A stretch of DNA of 64,000 nucleotides from Cacajao melanocephalus (GCA_963573385.1 CAUYLG010071329.1:124001-188000), one strand, 5' to 3'. Shown: positions 40,320-53,941, counted from the first letter of the stretch. The notes: generated by a model from the sequence alone, not told the origin. A program made the numbers and translations.

Positions 40320-40855
40320 AATGCATAGCTCAGAGATCTGAAGTTAGTTGATAATAAGGTTAGTGGTTAATATCTGCTACCCACCTAGTCAGTGGCTGGC
40401 AACAGCAGAAGACATAGGTCAAAGGGAAGCCACTGCCAGACATATAGTTCAAGATCTAGTAGATACAAGAAAAGTGGGTCAGTGGATGGAAGCTATTAAT
40501 TGAGAATCTTGGCATCTGGTGTATGTTGGTGGATGCCCTGAACTATGGCCACAGTAGGTAGCAGGAACAAAGTGAGTTTCTTGGCAGGGTCTGGACACAC
40601 GACAATCAATAGAAGGGTTGCAATAGGTTTGACAGTTGCTGAACCCACAGTTGGCTGGCTGGCAGCTGGTGGGCTCATTACTGTTCTCTTGGCAGTTGTC
40701 CAGGAACCAGGTTGGAAACTACTGAGTAAGCAGAGGGCACCTCTTCAGTTCACTCTTCCAGAGCAGAGAAAAACAAATCAGGAAAAAAGAAAGTAACAAT
40801 AACTCCCCAAAGAGCAGGAGCTATCACTTCCAGAGCAGCAATTGCTGAAAGACAT
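40320..40855 (-). pseudogene. KRTAP26-like pseudogene (frameshifted)
   Basis: An ATG at 40855 opens MSFSNCCSGSDSSCSLGSYC, a typical KRTAP amino terminus (compare MSCQNYCSGNSSSGSLRTSC in KRTAP26-1). It runs into a TGA at codon 26 in a T-rich patch. After a frameshift and a further stop, the frame reads WFLDNCQENSNEPTSCQPAN and then CQTYCNPSIDCRVSRPCQET, aligning with residues 51-100 of KRTAP26-1. Downstream text is KRTAP-like but broken by more stops. The region is same-strand with KRTAP24-1 and KRTAP26-1, so it is a dead tandem duplicate, closest in pattern to KRTAP26-1. The plus-strand 83-residue frame at 40545-40796 is a shadow of it. Whether it is a named human pseudogene could not be determined. 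Confidence 0.88.
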
Positions 40856-40928
40856 GAAGTTAACAAAGTGAGTTTCAGACTTATAGAAGCTTTTCCAAAT
40901 GTGCTCGTCACCTTCTAAGCAAATTTCC

Positions 40929-40935
40929 TATATAT
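40929..40935 (-). promoter_or_regulatory. TATA-like element upstream of the 40.8-kb KRTAP relic
   Basis: TATATAT lies 74 bases before the ATG, comparable to the 82-base spacing in KRTAP26-1. A second TATAAG-like word is 25 bases upstream. Evidence is spacing and resemblance only. Confidence 0.4.
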
Positions 40936-41430
40936 CATCACTGCTTTCTGGCAGTTCCATATATTCACTCACTGCTGTCTTGCTGAGATTCTTTTACCCA
41001 ACATCATTCCCTTAAGAGTTTGTTCGGATGCCAATGAAAGTGCCCTCCAGCCTTCTTGTTTAATTTTAAATATCTCAGCTATTAACCCTCACTCTTCTCA
41101 TTATGTCCAGGAAATGTTCAAGATCATAACTAGCAGAGATGAAATTTCTTCTTTAGGATAGGGTGCAAGAGGGAAGGAGAATGTGAGTGCTCTTCTCCAT
41201 AGACGGTGGATACAACATGTCAAAGAATAGGTTACTGGCTTGCCAAACAAAGATGACTTCTCATTCTTGAAATTTTCACAGTTCCTTTTATTAACAAAAA
41301 GAGAGAAATATGCACAAAATGTGGTAGACTTTTTATAAAATAACTCTTCAAAATATAATATTGTAATTTATTCAAAGATTCTATCCAGATCCTCTCTCCA
41401 TATAAAGTCACCCATTTAAAAAAACATACT

Positions 41431-41738
<308 letters not shown>

Positions 41739-44700
41739 GAACTAGCGTGTAAAATTCAAATTGACTGGAACCTTACCTGCGGTGAATTGGATTCCAAAAT
41801 CCTGAGAGATTCTGCAAATGTTTTTACAGACCCTCCTGAGAATTAGAGAATTTACTAAGATTTGTTTGGAGCGTGGTCTTATTTCTGCTTTAATCTGATT
41901 TAGTTTATTATTTCATTTTTTAGAAATCTAGCCTATTAAAATCGCAATCTATTTAAAAGATTTTTGATATATGGGTCCAAATCCACAGTTGGACTATGGT
42001 GATGAGTATCTGGTTCACTGCCTCCTCAATAACACTAAGTATTGTTCGCATATTTATTTGGACAGTTTGATATGAAAAATGGTATTTAATTATTGAACTA
42101 ATAAGCAGTCATTAGATGACTGGTGAGGCTTTCTATTTTGTTATATTCGTATTGATTATTTAGCTTCCTAGTTGTGGATCTTGATTGTCAAATTTAATAT
42201 CACTCAATAAATGTATCTTTCATTTTATAAAGAGATATTTTTCTCAAAGACACAGAAGAAAATGAATACTTTTAGAGTAGTTTTGATGGATTCTGTATTG
42301 CCAAATTAAACTTTTCTTTGAGAAATATGGTGAGTTTTCAGAAAAAAAATAAAGCCTATTTCTGGCCTATTACTTAGAGGCTCATATTTAGAGAGTTGTA
42401 ATTGGACCCAAGAACTTGATTCACTTTGAGGACACATCTACAATGCCTGGTTAGAAATCCACTGGATGAGAAAATCCTACAGGCATTTGAGAATTATCAA
42501 AGTCTCTGATTAGTATGCCTATATAAAATAAAAACAAACTCATTGCATTCCAAAAGATCTTAAGACAGAAACAATTTCCCATTGAAACTTCTTGGGGAAA
42601 GCTCTTACACAACTTTCACCAAATATTTTCTTTTGCGGATCTCCCCCTGACACACATATATCAAATTGCCTTGACATCTGATAGATAGATTAGACTATAG
42701 AGTGACACATTGGATTAAAGGTTTAGTAGTGTGTTGCTTTCATATGCCAAAGCATTAACATGGTAATATTTCTAAATTGCTTGTTTATAGATGTAGAAGA
42801 TTCAGTAAAATGAGTATCCAGGAAAATGAACTGTGGTTAGCACCTAGAATAATGCTAAGTGTATAACAGCAACTTAAAAATATTTGTTGATTAAATGATG
42901 CTGAATACTGTGTTTTAAGATAAAATTTTAAATAACGGTATTCAGCCGTGTTTCAGCAAACATAGTTTGAAACTCTATCCCTGAGGAAAATTTTTTTTCT
43001 TTCAAGATTTACCTCTCCCTTTCTTTTTCGTCTTCATTTTTACCCTCTCCTCACGCTACTGGAAAGGAAATAGAAAGCATTTTGTTTTACTCACACTTTC
43101 ACTCTAATAATAAATAGATTAATGAAGTGTAGGTCTCTTTATAGAAAACAAGACATCAAGTATGCTTTAAAATATAACAGTCTCTTTACCTTGTGGATGA
43201 GAAAGTTCTGTAATCAATTCATAAATTGGTGTTACAGATATTTCTTGCAGGCCATCATCACCTCTAAGATGCAGCTCATGCTGACTTGACAATACCAGAT
43301 ATTTATAACCAATATGAATTTCATAAAGAAAATGGAAATTGCTCTTCTATTTTAGTGGAGAATGAAGGCTCATCAATACAACTGTCCTTAGGGCAAACAG
43401 GAACAGACAACATGTTATGTGTGGGCCGCATAAAATTTCCTTGTGTGGTCTTTTTTTTTCCCAATGTATTGTTACATCTGATAATTGTCTATTTATAATG
43501 GGAGCCAGAGGTAGTTTGCATTTGTATGTGGAATTAAAAGGAATAGAAAAAGTGAAAAGACGGCAAAATATTGTGTTTTTGTGTGTATATCCTCTCAGTT
43601 TCTCTCTGAAGTCATTGGCCTTAAGTGCTTAGGTAAGGCTAAATTCCTCCTTGGAAGGTTCTACAAAAAAATTCCTTATTAAGTACACTACATTTTTTAG
43701 GTCATGGAAATAAAATGACTTTGACATTTGCGATAATGCTCTGATTTGGGCTTAGAAGAAAACATAGCCTGCAATTGATTTCACTAACTGGAGTGTGACC
43801 TGTGTTGCAAACCCTACATCCTTCCTTTAATTTTTAAATAATTGCCAAGACACGCAAATACTAAAAACATAAATTTTGATATTATCTTCAGAGAATAGTA
43901 ATGTCTTTTGTCTTTTGACTTAGGATGAAAAAATAAGGTGATAGCAAAGGAAATACAAAGCTAAAACACCTGTGATCCAGCACAGCTGTGAGTTAGAGAA
44001 GTACAAGTCAATGTCCATAGTCAGCTGATTAAACAGGTGCATCAAAAATGATGACAGGTAATTGTGCATAAGAAAGTATGAGCTTCCATAACTGAACTTT
44101 TGTTGCTCAATATCTTCATGTGGACCTATTTCATAGAATCATTTTAATGTGAATGTTTTTATTATAAAAGGGATACGTTACATTTTGCTAAATAATTTTA
44201 TCCAAATGTTGTGATAGAGCTGGTCAACATAGATAAAATTAAGAAAGCAAACCATAATTTATTCAATATTGCATTAGTTCACAGGAATAATTTTAAAACC
44301 TTGACATTTTATTGACTGCTCTGCAATGAGGCATTAAGTAATAATGTTTTATTTATTATTAACTTCATATTTAGATAAACTTAGCATGAGGCTTTAAAGA
44401 ATTTACTAAAGAGGATTAAACACATTTTCTGAGGGACAACAATCTATTCTTTGATTAGATTAGATTACTATAGAAATAGCTTTGGATTCATTTTCTGATA
44501 CTGAAAATTTCCAGCACTTGGTTGAAAGATCTGTAGATCAAATATCCAGCTCGCAGTCCTGTTCCTTTGCATTCAAGTGAACAACCTTTATCAGAATGAT
44601 ATATTCAATACTATGCTGTCTGTACAGAATAGCTGTTCTTCAGTTCATCCTTGTTGGGATATGAACTTTCAAGATTTCCTTTTAGTTTATCCTATAGCCT

Positions 44701-45794
44701 CTCACTAGTAGCACTTTCTGTGTATGGCATATGATACAGGTGCCTCGTGTGCAGTAAATTGCCTGCTCATGTAGTCCCAGAGGCCTAGATGTCACATAAA
44801 GGGCATCCGCCTACTTGAAAAAGGTCACTGCTTTCCACAGTATAAAAGTGTTAGAGTGTGCATAGGACATGAATGCTTTCAGTAATCCTTGGGATTTTTC
44901 CTAATTAATGCTATCTGTCAGTACAATTGTTAGACACCTCAGAGTATAAATAGCTACATATGGTATTTTAAAAGTAGATCTTTAGTTTCATTGCCAGATA
45001 TCTCTCAGCAGAAATTAGATTCATATGAGAATAACGTGCTTTTGTTTCAATGCACAAAACAAACTTTGAACATCTGTATACTTAGTTAAAAAAATGTCCA
45101 TTGCAACATGTCAGCAAGAATAATATCGTTAATGACATATGCTTATTTGACCAAAAGAATACATTAAAATATGGAGAGTAATTTTCTTTGAAAAAAAGTA
45201 ATAAGACCAGTAAAAAAGGAACAGAAATGTCCAAATAATTGAAGAGAAAAAAAGTCCTTGGACCTTGAACAAGGTCACAAACATTCAAGTACTGTTGTGG
45301 TAATATATGTCAGAAAAGTATAGAATTAAGAGTGTTTTATTTTATGTATTTCATTTAAAACTTGTATTCAGGCTTACTCTGATATCTTAATATATGTTTT
45401 GGTAATTTATGTTTACAAGGTATTGGCTGAGGAACTTTGTGTTGGAAGTTAGTAAACATCAGTGTCAAATTCGGGAGATTTTGCATATTGCAAGGAAAAG
45501 GTAGCTACACTTTCTTACTTGGCTAGGAAGGGCACTTCCATGTCATCTCTATAATTAGAAGTAGATTATGCTTCTCTCTTCCATTGATTTAAAATTCTTC
45601 TATCACATAATAACTTAGAGTATTTATTGGAAAGTTCAAAATCTGCTGTTTGTGTTTTTATTCCACCGATGAAATAAATGCATGAATGGGAGTAATAGAA
45701 TATATTGACACATCTAGAGAAAAATATTGTTGCTTATCCCTGCATAGCTTCTGGTACATCACAGATAGCAACAACAAAAATCCATAACAAGTGC
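41739..45794. other. Long intergenic stretch, no gene recognised
   Basis: Frames such as those at 43286-43632 and 45082-45288 are short and resemble no family. A MIR-like scrap may lie near 42790-42900 (gcacctagaataatgctaagtg). No RNA gene was seen. Confidence 0.4.
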
Positions 45795-46180
45795 TATGAT
45801 TTGAATGTCTTCTCCATAACTCGTGTCGAAATTTAACTACCATTATGATGATCTTCGTTAAGTGGTGATTAAGTGGCAGAGTTCTCATGAATAGATTAAT
45901 CCTGTTATTTCATGAGTGGGTTAGTTATCTCAGGAGTGGGATCCTGATAAAAGAATGAAATCCCCAGGATATCCTTTCTCTGTCTCACAGGCTCCTTTGT
46001 TCTCTCTCATCATGTGATATCTTCCACCATGTTTTCACACAGCAAGGGGATCCTTATCAGATGAAAACCCTATATCTGGACTTTCCAGACTCCATAACTG
46101 AGAACTGATGAAACTTCTATTGTTTATAATTTGCCCAGTTTGAAATTATGTTACAGCAATAGAAAATGGACTAGGACAAC
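45795..46180 (+). mobile_element. MaLR-type LTR (MST/MLT1-like)
   Basis: The segment starts gctatgatttgaatgtcttctcc and continues atgaatagattaatcctgtt, gagtgggttagttatctc, cctgataaaagaatgaa, ctttccagactccataac, ending tacagcaatagaaaatggactaggaca, the expected MaLR LTR order. It is a solitary copy with no internal region recognised. Confidence 0.75.
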
Positions 46181-47259
46181 CAGCCAAAATCTTAGGTCAG
46201 AACCTAAACTGACTGAAGTGAGATGTTTGATGAATAACTGATTAACAAATCCTAAAAAGTATAATTGCAAGCTTTTAAAAAAGATAATCTTATGAAAGAA
46301 TAAGTCTTGTTATGTAACATGGATCACTTGGATCATACTATCTCAGCAAGTTGCTATAATTCATAGTAAGCAAAGATTATATACTCATCTTTAATTAGAA
46401 GTCTATCTTTTTGAACTTACTCTACTTTTGGAAAACAACCAATGATTGCTAAATACATTTCAAACATACCTATTTGAGGCAACCTTGTTGTTGGCAAGAG
46501 GGTCTAGTGTATTGAACATACTGGAAAACTCTCTGATACTGCTTTTTCTTCACTCACTACCATCCAGCTGCACTGGGTTCCTTTCATTCTGCATTCTCCC
46601 CAAGTTCCTGCCTTTGCTCTTGTTCTCCATGTCTGAAACGGTTGATTGCAGGGCACTCTCCTTTTAATATTTCTAGATACAATTCAAATAGAATTTTTGT
46701 TAAAGCCAAAATATCCCAACCTTGTAAAAATTAGCCATCTCCCCTCTTTTTATAATATAATTTGTATCTCCTTTATACTGTTTTATATACTTTTTTCTTT
46801 TTTTCCTACTATATAAAGTACATCTGAGTAGATTTATATACTCTCATTTTATCATATTTCTTTATCAATATTTATAATTTTCTTGTCATTCTCCCAAATT
46901 GAGTTGTTTATTATTATATATCCAGAACATAGAAGAGGGCTTGGCACGTAATAGAAATTCCTTGTTATTGCCTGAGTGCTTATGCATGCTGAAATTGCTT
47001 TAAAGGATAAAAACGCATTTATCAAATGATGCAATGAATCACTGACTGAATTGTCAATCTGAAATGTTTAAGTTGATTCTCCCAACCATTTCAGAGAACA
47101 TAGTCAAAAAAAAAAAAAAGGCAAAGCAGATGACTGGTTTAATGATTTAAATAATGAGTGGAACAATTATTAAGTAGTCATGTCACTGCACATGTTTTAA
47201 ATATTTCACTCCATGCTTTTCTTGCATGCATGGGTTCTGACAAAGAATCTGTTATAATT
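46181..47259. other. Intergenic sequence with an L2-like scrap
   Basis: Near 46920-46990, agaacatagaagagggcttggcacgtaatag resembles an L2 3' end. No gene supported. Confidence 0.4.
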
Positions 47260-48950
47260 CTTGTTCCAGTTTCTCTATATATAAGGTATTTTTTCCCTGG
47301 GATTTTTTTCAAGAGTTCACATTATTTTTGCTTATCTGAAGTATGAGTATGATATGCCAAAGTATAATAATCTTTTTGTTTTGTTCTAAAACCCTGCTTG
47401 GTTTTCTCCGAGCTTCCTGAATCTGTGGTTTGGTGTTTATCATTAAAATTTAAAAAATCTCAGTCATTGCTACTTCAGAACCTTATTTCTTCTCCTTTTG
47501 ATATTCCAGTTTAAGAGTATATTATATGTTTTGAATTGTTCCATAGTTTTAGATGTCCTCTTCTGTGTTTTTGTGTTTGTTGTTGTTGTTGTTTTTCTGT
47601 TTTTTTATCTTTGCATTTCAGTTTGGGAAGTTTCTATTGGCATAGCTTCAAGTTTACAGATTCCACCCTTCACTATGTCTAGTCTACTAATGAGAGCATT
47701 AAAATAATTATTCATTTATGTTGCAGTAATTTTTATTTCTAGCTTATTTAATACATTCTTTAAATGTGTATCTCCCTGCTTCCATTGTCCATCTGTCTTT
47801 TCATGTTATTATATGTACTTTTCCCTTTAGAGCTCTACATGTATTAATCAGAGTTATTTTAAATTCTCTGTCTGATGATTCCAATGTCCATGTCATATTT
47901 GAGTCTGGTTTGGATGCTTGCTTTTACTTTGGAGACTGTGCTTTCATTGCCTTTTGCTATGTCTCTTAACTATTTTGCTGAAAGTCACCTGTGTTGTATT
48001 GGGTAGTAGGAACTAAGACAAATTGGCCTTTAGTGTTAGATTTGAAATGAATCTGGCTAGAAGTTGGGCTGTGTTTATTATTTGCTGTAGCTGTAGTTGT
48101 CAGAGACTTCAGATTTCTCTAGTATCCTTAATTTTTGTCTACTTTCTTGGCTTTCAGCTGACCTAAGTACTCCTCAGAGACAATCTGCTTCATGTAGCCC
48201 TTTCAACTGTAATCCACTGTTATTATACTGGAGCCTTGCCAGTGTAGGGGGAAAGGTGGAAGAGAGGGGAAGCGTTTCATAATCTTATAATTAAACCTCA
48301 GTCTTTTATTGCACATGTGTCTCTGAGCTGTGACCTTCATTAGTATTTCTCAGTCCTCCCTCCTTAGGTGAGCCAGAAAAGGTATTTGGGGTGGGAGTGT
48401 GGAGAGGGAAAAATATCTTTTCCTTGGGTTGAGTAAGGTCCTGGTAAAATCTTTTTCTTCCTGAAGAGTAAGTGTTTATTATGGAGGAGGTTGTGAACAT
48501 GGTTTTCTAGGATTATTCCTCCCTTTCTCTTGTCAAAGCTATTGGGGCATCTTCCTTGGATTTCTTCCGTGAGAAACCTGTAGAATTTCTAGAGGCAAAA
48601 CCCATGAAGTATATGAGGTATGAGGCATCCTTAAGACTGTGGCATCTAAGAGGGTTTTATACACATGCTAGTAAACACTCAGCCTTCAGAAATTCTTCAA
48701 ATTTTATGATTTAAGTGTTCCTACCAGATTATGGCTTCAGCAGCTTTTGCTCCAGATGTGACTCTAGACTCACCTGTCTCCCCAAATTTTGGAGTGGAGT
48801 TTTGCCCTGCAGACTCAACTCTTTGATGGGTTCAGGAAAAGTCATTGATTTTCAAGTTGCCTATTGTTTTCTTGTTGTAAGACAGGAGTGGTGACTCTTA
48901 AGCTCCTTACATGTTGGAATTGAAACCAGAAATCCATACATTCCTGAGTC
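47260..48950 (-). mobile_element. Old L1 (L1M-type) 3' region, minus strand
   Basis: Antisense L1M text is present: ttggttttctccgagcttcctgaatctgtgg, ctcagtcattgctacttcag, attctctgtctgatgattccaatg, and later ttattatactggagccttgcc. A (TTG)n patch occurs at 47577-47595. Open frames at 47498-47969 are shadows of this element. The distal border is uncertain. Confidence 0.65.
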
Positions 48951-50059
48951 ATCATCTCCAATGGCATCACTTTCGTTAATTTCTGGAAAAATTCTCTAAG
49001 CGAGAATACAGTTTCAGTGGAGAATGAAATTCATGTTTATACTGGCAAGTGACTCTTCAGAGTTAAGTTTAAAGAGAAGGCTCTGAATCCAAATTCTACC
49101 CTCAAAATATCCATATAATATGTTAGATTAACTCCATTTTAATTTTCTTTTGTATGACTGATTTAAAGACTCTGATAATTATTCAGGTATATGTGTTTGC
49201 TTTTTCCACAACCCATTTCAATCAAGACAAGGAAGAATATGATTCTCTGTATTTTTCTTATGTATTTGGTATGTGGAATCTGATCTTGAAATTAAGAAAA
49301 AATAGTAATGCTTCAGAATTGGTTTTGATAGAGACATGCTTTCTTGATTAAAGTTCATTTGAAAAGGGCAATGTATTGTTTGAGCTTATGATTTGACAAA
49401 AGGAAGTCAGCTTTTATAAAATTCAGTTTGAAAATGACTGCATCCAGAAGGTTAATCACAAGTAACACAATGGTACTTGAATATTAATAAAGAATATTTA
49501 ATTTTTTTGTGTGAAAATAAAAGCCTAAAGTTCTACCCTCTACTTATTTTAATCATAGAAATAAAACCTATAAAACTAGAAGGCAAAACATATCAGATAG
49601 TAAATAGTCCCATAATTTGCTCGAATAAACAAATCTTCATATTATACTTGTAGTTTACCGGAGAAACGCGGGCTTTGAGAAAATTTAGAAATAAATCTCA
49701 GACAAATAATTTATAATCTCTATGATTGTGGCTAAATTAGGAACAATTACAGCTACTGTGCTAGATATTCAGAAAATTAAATTAATAAAATAATAAATCG
49801 GACATAGCTGGCAACAGATAATTATCAGATGTGGACTAATGTATAGCTATTAGCAGGTCCTGTCCAGTCATGGGATACTGGATACAGAACTTTCCTTAAT
49901 TCCTAGCTCTTGGACTTGTAAGCTGTGGAAAAATGAGAAGCAAACATTCATTTTCCCCAGACTTGGGAAAGATAGCATCGAATAAAACTTCAAAGGAAAA
50001 AAATGTGAAATTTCTCATCACCATCCAATCAAAATGCAATCTACTGTGATTTAAATCAA
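48951..50059. other. Intergenic sequence, nothing recognised
   Basis: AT-rich DNA without a supported gene or repeat family. Confidence 0.4.
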
Positions 50060-51480
50060 TAAACATTTACAGAGAGCCTAGTCATGGTACTCCCACAAAG
50101 GCAGCCTTCAAAAACCTCAAAGTCTTGAGGAGAGTTTATAAATAAATATAAAACAATGAAAAATAAAACATGTTAGTGATATAAGGATAGACAATTATTC
50201 AACAGAACAGAATAGAGTCTAGAAATAGACTCATTCATTTAAAGATAATATATTTATGAAAAAAAGGGGCACAGAACTGGAGAGTAGTAGAAAAAGAAGG
50301 GTGTTTTAGGAGATGATACTGATTCAACTAGAATTTTGGCCCCTAACTCACATCACACACACACACACACACAGACACACACCCCATTTTTCATTGATGG
50401 CATATTTAAATGTTGAAAATGAAACAAAAAAGTTTCTAAAGTTAATAGTTTTTTTAATTTTGGGTAGACAAAGGTTTCTTTAAAACGATGAGAAAAGTAC
50501 TAACTATAAACCGAAGATCAATAAATTAGATTCATTTCTGTTAATCTAAATACACCATTAAGGGTATAAAAAAACAGGGAATGATTTGAAAAAAGTTATG
50601 CTACATATGTATAAAAAACAGAGGTAGCATCTAAACCCCATAAAGAACTATTCCAATACTAGAGACAGACAAACCTACTAAAAATAGCAACAAATGACTT
50701 GAATTTTACTTCACACACAAAGAAATCTAAATGGTCAAGACACAAGAAACATTTTCTTAAAAAAGTGCTCAATTCAATGGACCATCAAGAAAATTAAAAA
50801 TAAAACAAACATTTCTTAGAATTACATTCTCAGTAGAAATGCTAAATGTAAATAGGCTGACAACTTCAAGTGTTGGTGAGGGTGTAGAACAACTGGAATG
50901 CTCATACTCTGATAGTAGAAGTCAATATTAGCATAACTGCAAGGCAAAACTTTGTCATGGTATAAAATAAGGCTAAACAAGCACATCCCACATAACTTAA
51001 TTTCACCCTTAAACATATTGCAGAATAGAAATATCTCCAGATGTGTATTAACATATAGTACAAGAATACAAGAATATTCTGTACATTAATTCTAATAGAT
51101 CCAAGCTATAAACAACCCAAAGGCTCATCAACAAAATAATGTATAAATAAATTTTGGTGTTTTAACCTTGAATATTATACACACAAAAAAAATAAAAAGA
51201 TTACTGGGACATATAACAATATGGAAAAAATCTCAGAAACATCATATTTAGTAAAACAAGACAGAGACCAATGGGTAGATACTTTATAATTTTGTTTTAC
51301 AGTTCAAGAACATGCAAAAATCAGTTATGTATGTTACATTAACTAAAACCTCATTTTAAATGATGCTATAAATAACAGTCCAACAAGATTAACAGTAGAC
51401 ATATGGCTGAGATAAGAGGCAGCCTGAGCCAATGTGTGATTAGGGTGAGGAGCACAGAGAGGGCCGGGGAAAGTCTTCAA
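50060..51480 (+). mobile_element. Ancient L1 (L1M-type) ORF2 end and 3' UTR, sense
   Basis: Words typical of the reverse-transcriptase gene end and 3' UTR of old L1s appear in order: gatagacaattattcaacagaac, gggtagacaaaggtttcttt, ttggtgagggtgtagaacaactgg, caagctataaacaacccaaaggc, ttactgggacatataacaatatgg. Multiple stops; not coding. Confidence 0.65.
50354..50382 (+). repeat. (CA)n microsatellite
   Basis: A short CA tract, interrupted once by AG, inside the old L1. Confidence 0.85.
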
Positions 51481-51746
51481 AAAATAAGAGATATAGATGT
51501 CACAAATTCAGAATATCCAGGAGAGCAAATAAATAAGGCAAAATAGTGAACCAAGATCAATTTAAAAACAGCAGCATGATCATGATAGTAAGTGGAACTG
51601 CCATTCTGCTTCATTGTTAGGAAGTCTCTAGGGCAAGCGGAAATGAGAAACAGAGGTGTATTCCTTGTCTAAAGAGAAGAGGTGTGAGTCAGCTTCTGGC
51701 AATCACTGTCTTTCTTGCACAGTGATACAGTTTCTAGCTTTTCTAG

Positions 51747-52107
<361 letters not shown>

Positions 52108-52950
52108 ACAGTTTCATTTTACTTTAATTTGTGAAATATATAGCCCCACACATTTTAGGTTGAGTGAGAGAAAAATGCATCTTTAATTGTTACATGTCGC
52201 ATAGCATATAACTTCTGGTAAATTCTGCAATAGTTCAGGACTGTTTTGTTCACCTCAGTATCTTTTGCTCCTGGCTCATAGCATGCAAGCAGTACATTTG
52301 TTTCTGAATAAATCAAAAGATTAATTAATGAACTCAGACTGTGTTTTTTAAAAGCAAGTATGAGTTTTCAAAGCAGAGCTAAGAACATACTGCTCTTGAT
52401 TATGACACATGCAAAAGGGTAGATGATTATAAAAAGCATATGTTTGGGGACCTTTGTCTAAGTCAGGCTTGCAGCATCTTAGTTTTATTATTTGCGGTAG
52501 TGATCAAAATAGGATGAAGCCAGAGAGGGAGAAGGGGGAAAGACAGTAAGGGAAACCAGGTATCCTGCTAAGGCATTTGAGTTTTTATCTTATGGAGATA
52601 GATTATAGGAAGCCAGCAAAGGCTTAAGCAGAAACCTGGTTAGGTTTGCAATTAGAAAGAACATTCTGGTGAAAGTGTGTTCAGTGGAATAGAGAAATAA
52701 GAGGCATCACTGCTAATTTTTCCTCTTCAAAGCAACTTTCACCAAGGACTTTTCAGGTCTCTCAAGTACATAGGGTCAGAAGTCTAAAGGCAGCTTAAGG
52801 AATAAACCATCAAACAATCCCTTCACTGTCAGGTACAAATATATAGTTGAGTATCATTTTTCCAATTCACTCATCTTGCAAGCAATTGACGTTGGTCATT
52901 TCTGTGTTAAAATTAAGTCATGAAAGACAAACCACTGAACAAGATTCTTA
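52108..52950. other. Intergenic sequence downstream of KRTAP26-1
   Basis: No gene seen. An L2-like phrase (cctggctcatagcatgcaagcag ... gaataaatc) lies near 52270-52320. The KRTAP26-1 3' UTR may extend into this stretch if the signal at 52968 is not used. Confidence 0.4.
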
Positions 52951-52967
52951 ATTCGGACTTAATCACA

Positions 52968-52973
52968 TTTATT
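52968..52973 (-). terminator. Candidate polyadenylation signal of KRTAP26-1
   Basis: AATAAA on the minus strand, about 245 bases past the KRTAP26-1 stop codon. It is the first canonical hexamer seen downstream. My memory of the human transcript suggests a somewhat longer 3' UTR, so a later site is possible. Confidence 0.4.
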
Positions 52974-53216
52974 GTAGCATAAATCAAATACATTCTTCCC
53001 ACACCAGAGCAACACTGAATAGCATTGCAAGCCAATTTTTTTGATGTCAAGGAAAACAAGATAAAACATGTAAGAGAAGCAGGTTGCACTAGATCACACA
53101 CAGTAAAAGTAAGAAACATCAGTTACTACTAGCGAAGAAGCGAAAGTCCCCAGAGTTCGAATTTTTGTTTTGGGTCCTCAGAGTGATTGTACACTGGAAC
53201 AAAGAAGCTACTGGTT

Positions 53217-53852
53217 TCACAGTGCAGAGCAAGATGGACGACAAGTGCTGAACACATGGCTCAGAGGTTGGCAACCACTGAACAGAGGCCCCAGAGGTCT
53301 GAGGTTGCTGGACACAACGTGAAGGGTTTGAGGACCATAGGCCAAGCAACCAGAGGGTCGGCATCCAGAAGTGAGGAGGCTTGGGGGCTGGCAGCTGTTG
53401 GAAAAGGAGGACTGGGGACAATAGCCACCAGGCACACAGCTTCCTATGGGCTGGCAACTATTGATCAGTGGCCTCAGTGGACGACAGCTGTTGGACACGT
53501 AGCTCTGTGGTCTACAGGATCCTGGAAGGCAGGAGCTGGAGATGAAAGAAGAAGCAGGAAGAAAACTGGTTCCTTGGCAGGATCTGGGCACATAGTAAGC
53601 AGTGGAAGAACAGCAAGAGGTTTCAAGGTTGCCGGTCTCACAGTGGGCCGGCTGGCAGCTGGTTGGTTCACCGCAGGTCTCTTGGCAGTTGTCTGTGAGC
53701 CAGGTATAGTCTTGACAGGTAGTGGGTAAGCAGAGGACATCGCCACAGCTCACGTTGTTAGGGCAGAGGGCAATGGAAGTGAGAGGAATATGGCAGGAGG
53801 TTCTGAGAGATCCTGAGCTGGAGTTTCCAGAGCAGTAGTTTTGGCAAGACAT
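53217..53852 (-). CDS. KRTAP26-1: Keratin-associated protein 26-1
   Basis: Single-exon gene for a 211-residue keratin-associated protein of the hair shaft, expected to cross-link hair keratins by disulfide bonds. It has 26 cysteines (about 12%) and is rich in Ser and Pro. Residues 1-10 are the family-type start MSCQNYCSGN. Residues 53-72 hold TDNCQETCGEPTSCQPAHCE, the pattern shared with KAP13 and the two nearby relics. Residues 107-170 hold about six ten-residue units of the form SCRPxSYVSN. The C-terminus ends STCRPSCSAL, as in the human protein I remember (210 residues). One extra residue lies around positions 100-106. The ATG has A at -3 and directly follows a short 5' UTR; a TATA-like element is 82 bases upstream. 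No signal peptide or membrane segment. A 180-codon plus-strand frame overlaps it but is a shadow caused by the base composition. Confidence 0.95.
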   Translation of the reverse strand: MSCQNYCSGNSSSGSLRTSCHIPLTSIALCPNNVSCGDVLCLPTTCQDYTWLTDNCQETCGEPTSCQPAHCETGNLETSCCSSTAYYVPRSCQGTSFLPASSFISSSCLPGSCRPQSYVSNSCRPLRPLINSCQPIGSCVPGGYCPQSSFSNSCQPPSLLTSGCRPSGCLAYGPQTLHVVSSNLRPLGPLFSGCQPLSHVFSTCRPSCSAL

Positions 53853-53933
53853 AGTGAGGTTGTGAGAGCAGGCTGCGGTTGACGGAAAGAAGCGAGTGTC
53901 TCAAGCTTGTTCTGCCCTTCGTTGACTTGACCC

Positions 53934-53941
53934 TTTATATA
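53934..53941 (-). promoter_or_regulatory. TATA box of KRTAP26-1
   Basis: TATATAAA on the minus strand, in the context gggatatataaagggtc, 82 bases before the ATG. This fits the short-leader promoters of hair KRTAP genes. Confidence 0.7.

Noticed and set aside
53119..53457. 112-codon minus-strand frame overlapping the 3' part of KRTAP26-1
   Set aside because: It overlaps the real gene in another frame and shows no independent support.
53187..53729. 180-codon plus-strand open frame over KRTAP26-1
   Set aside because: It lies entirely antisense to a recognisable KRTAP gene. Cys/Ser/Pro-rich genes often leave long open antisense frames, and it has no family resemblance.
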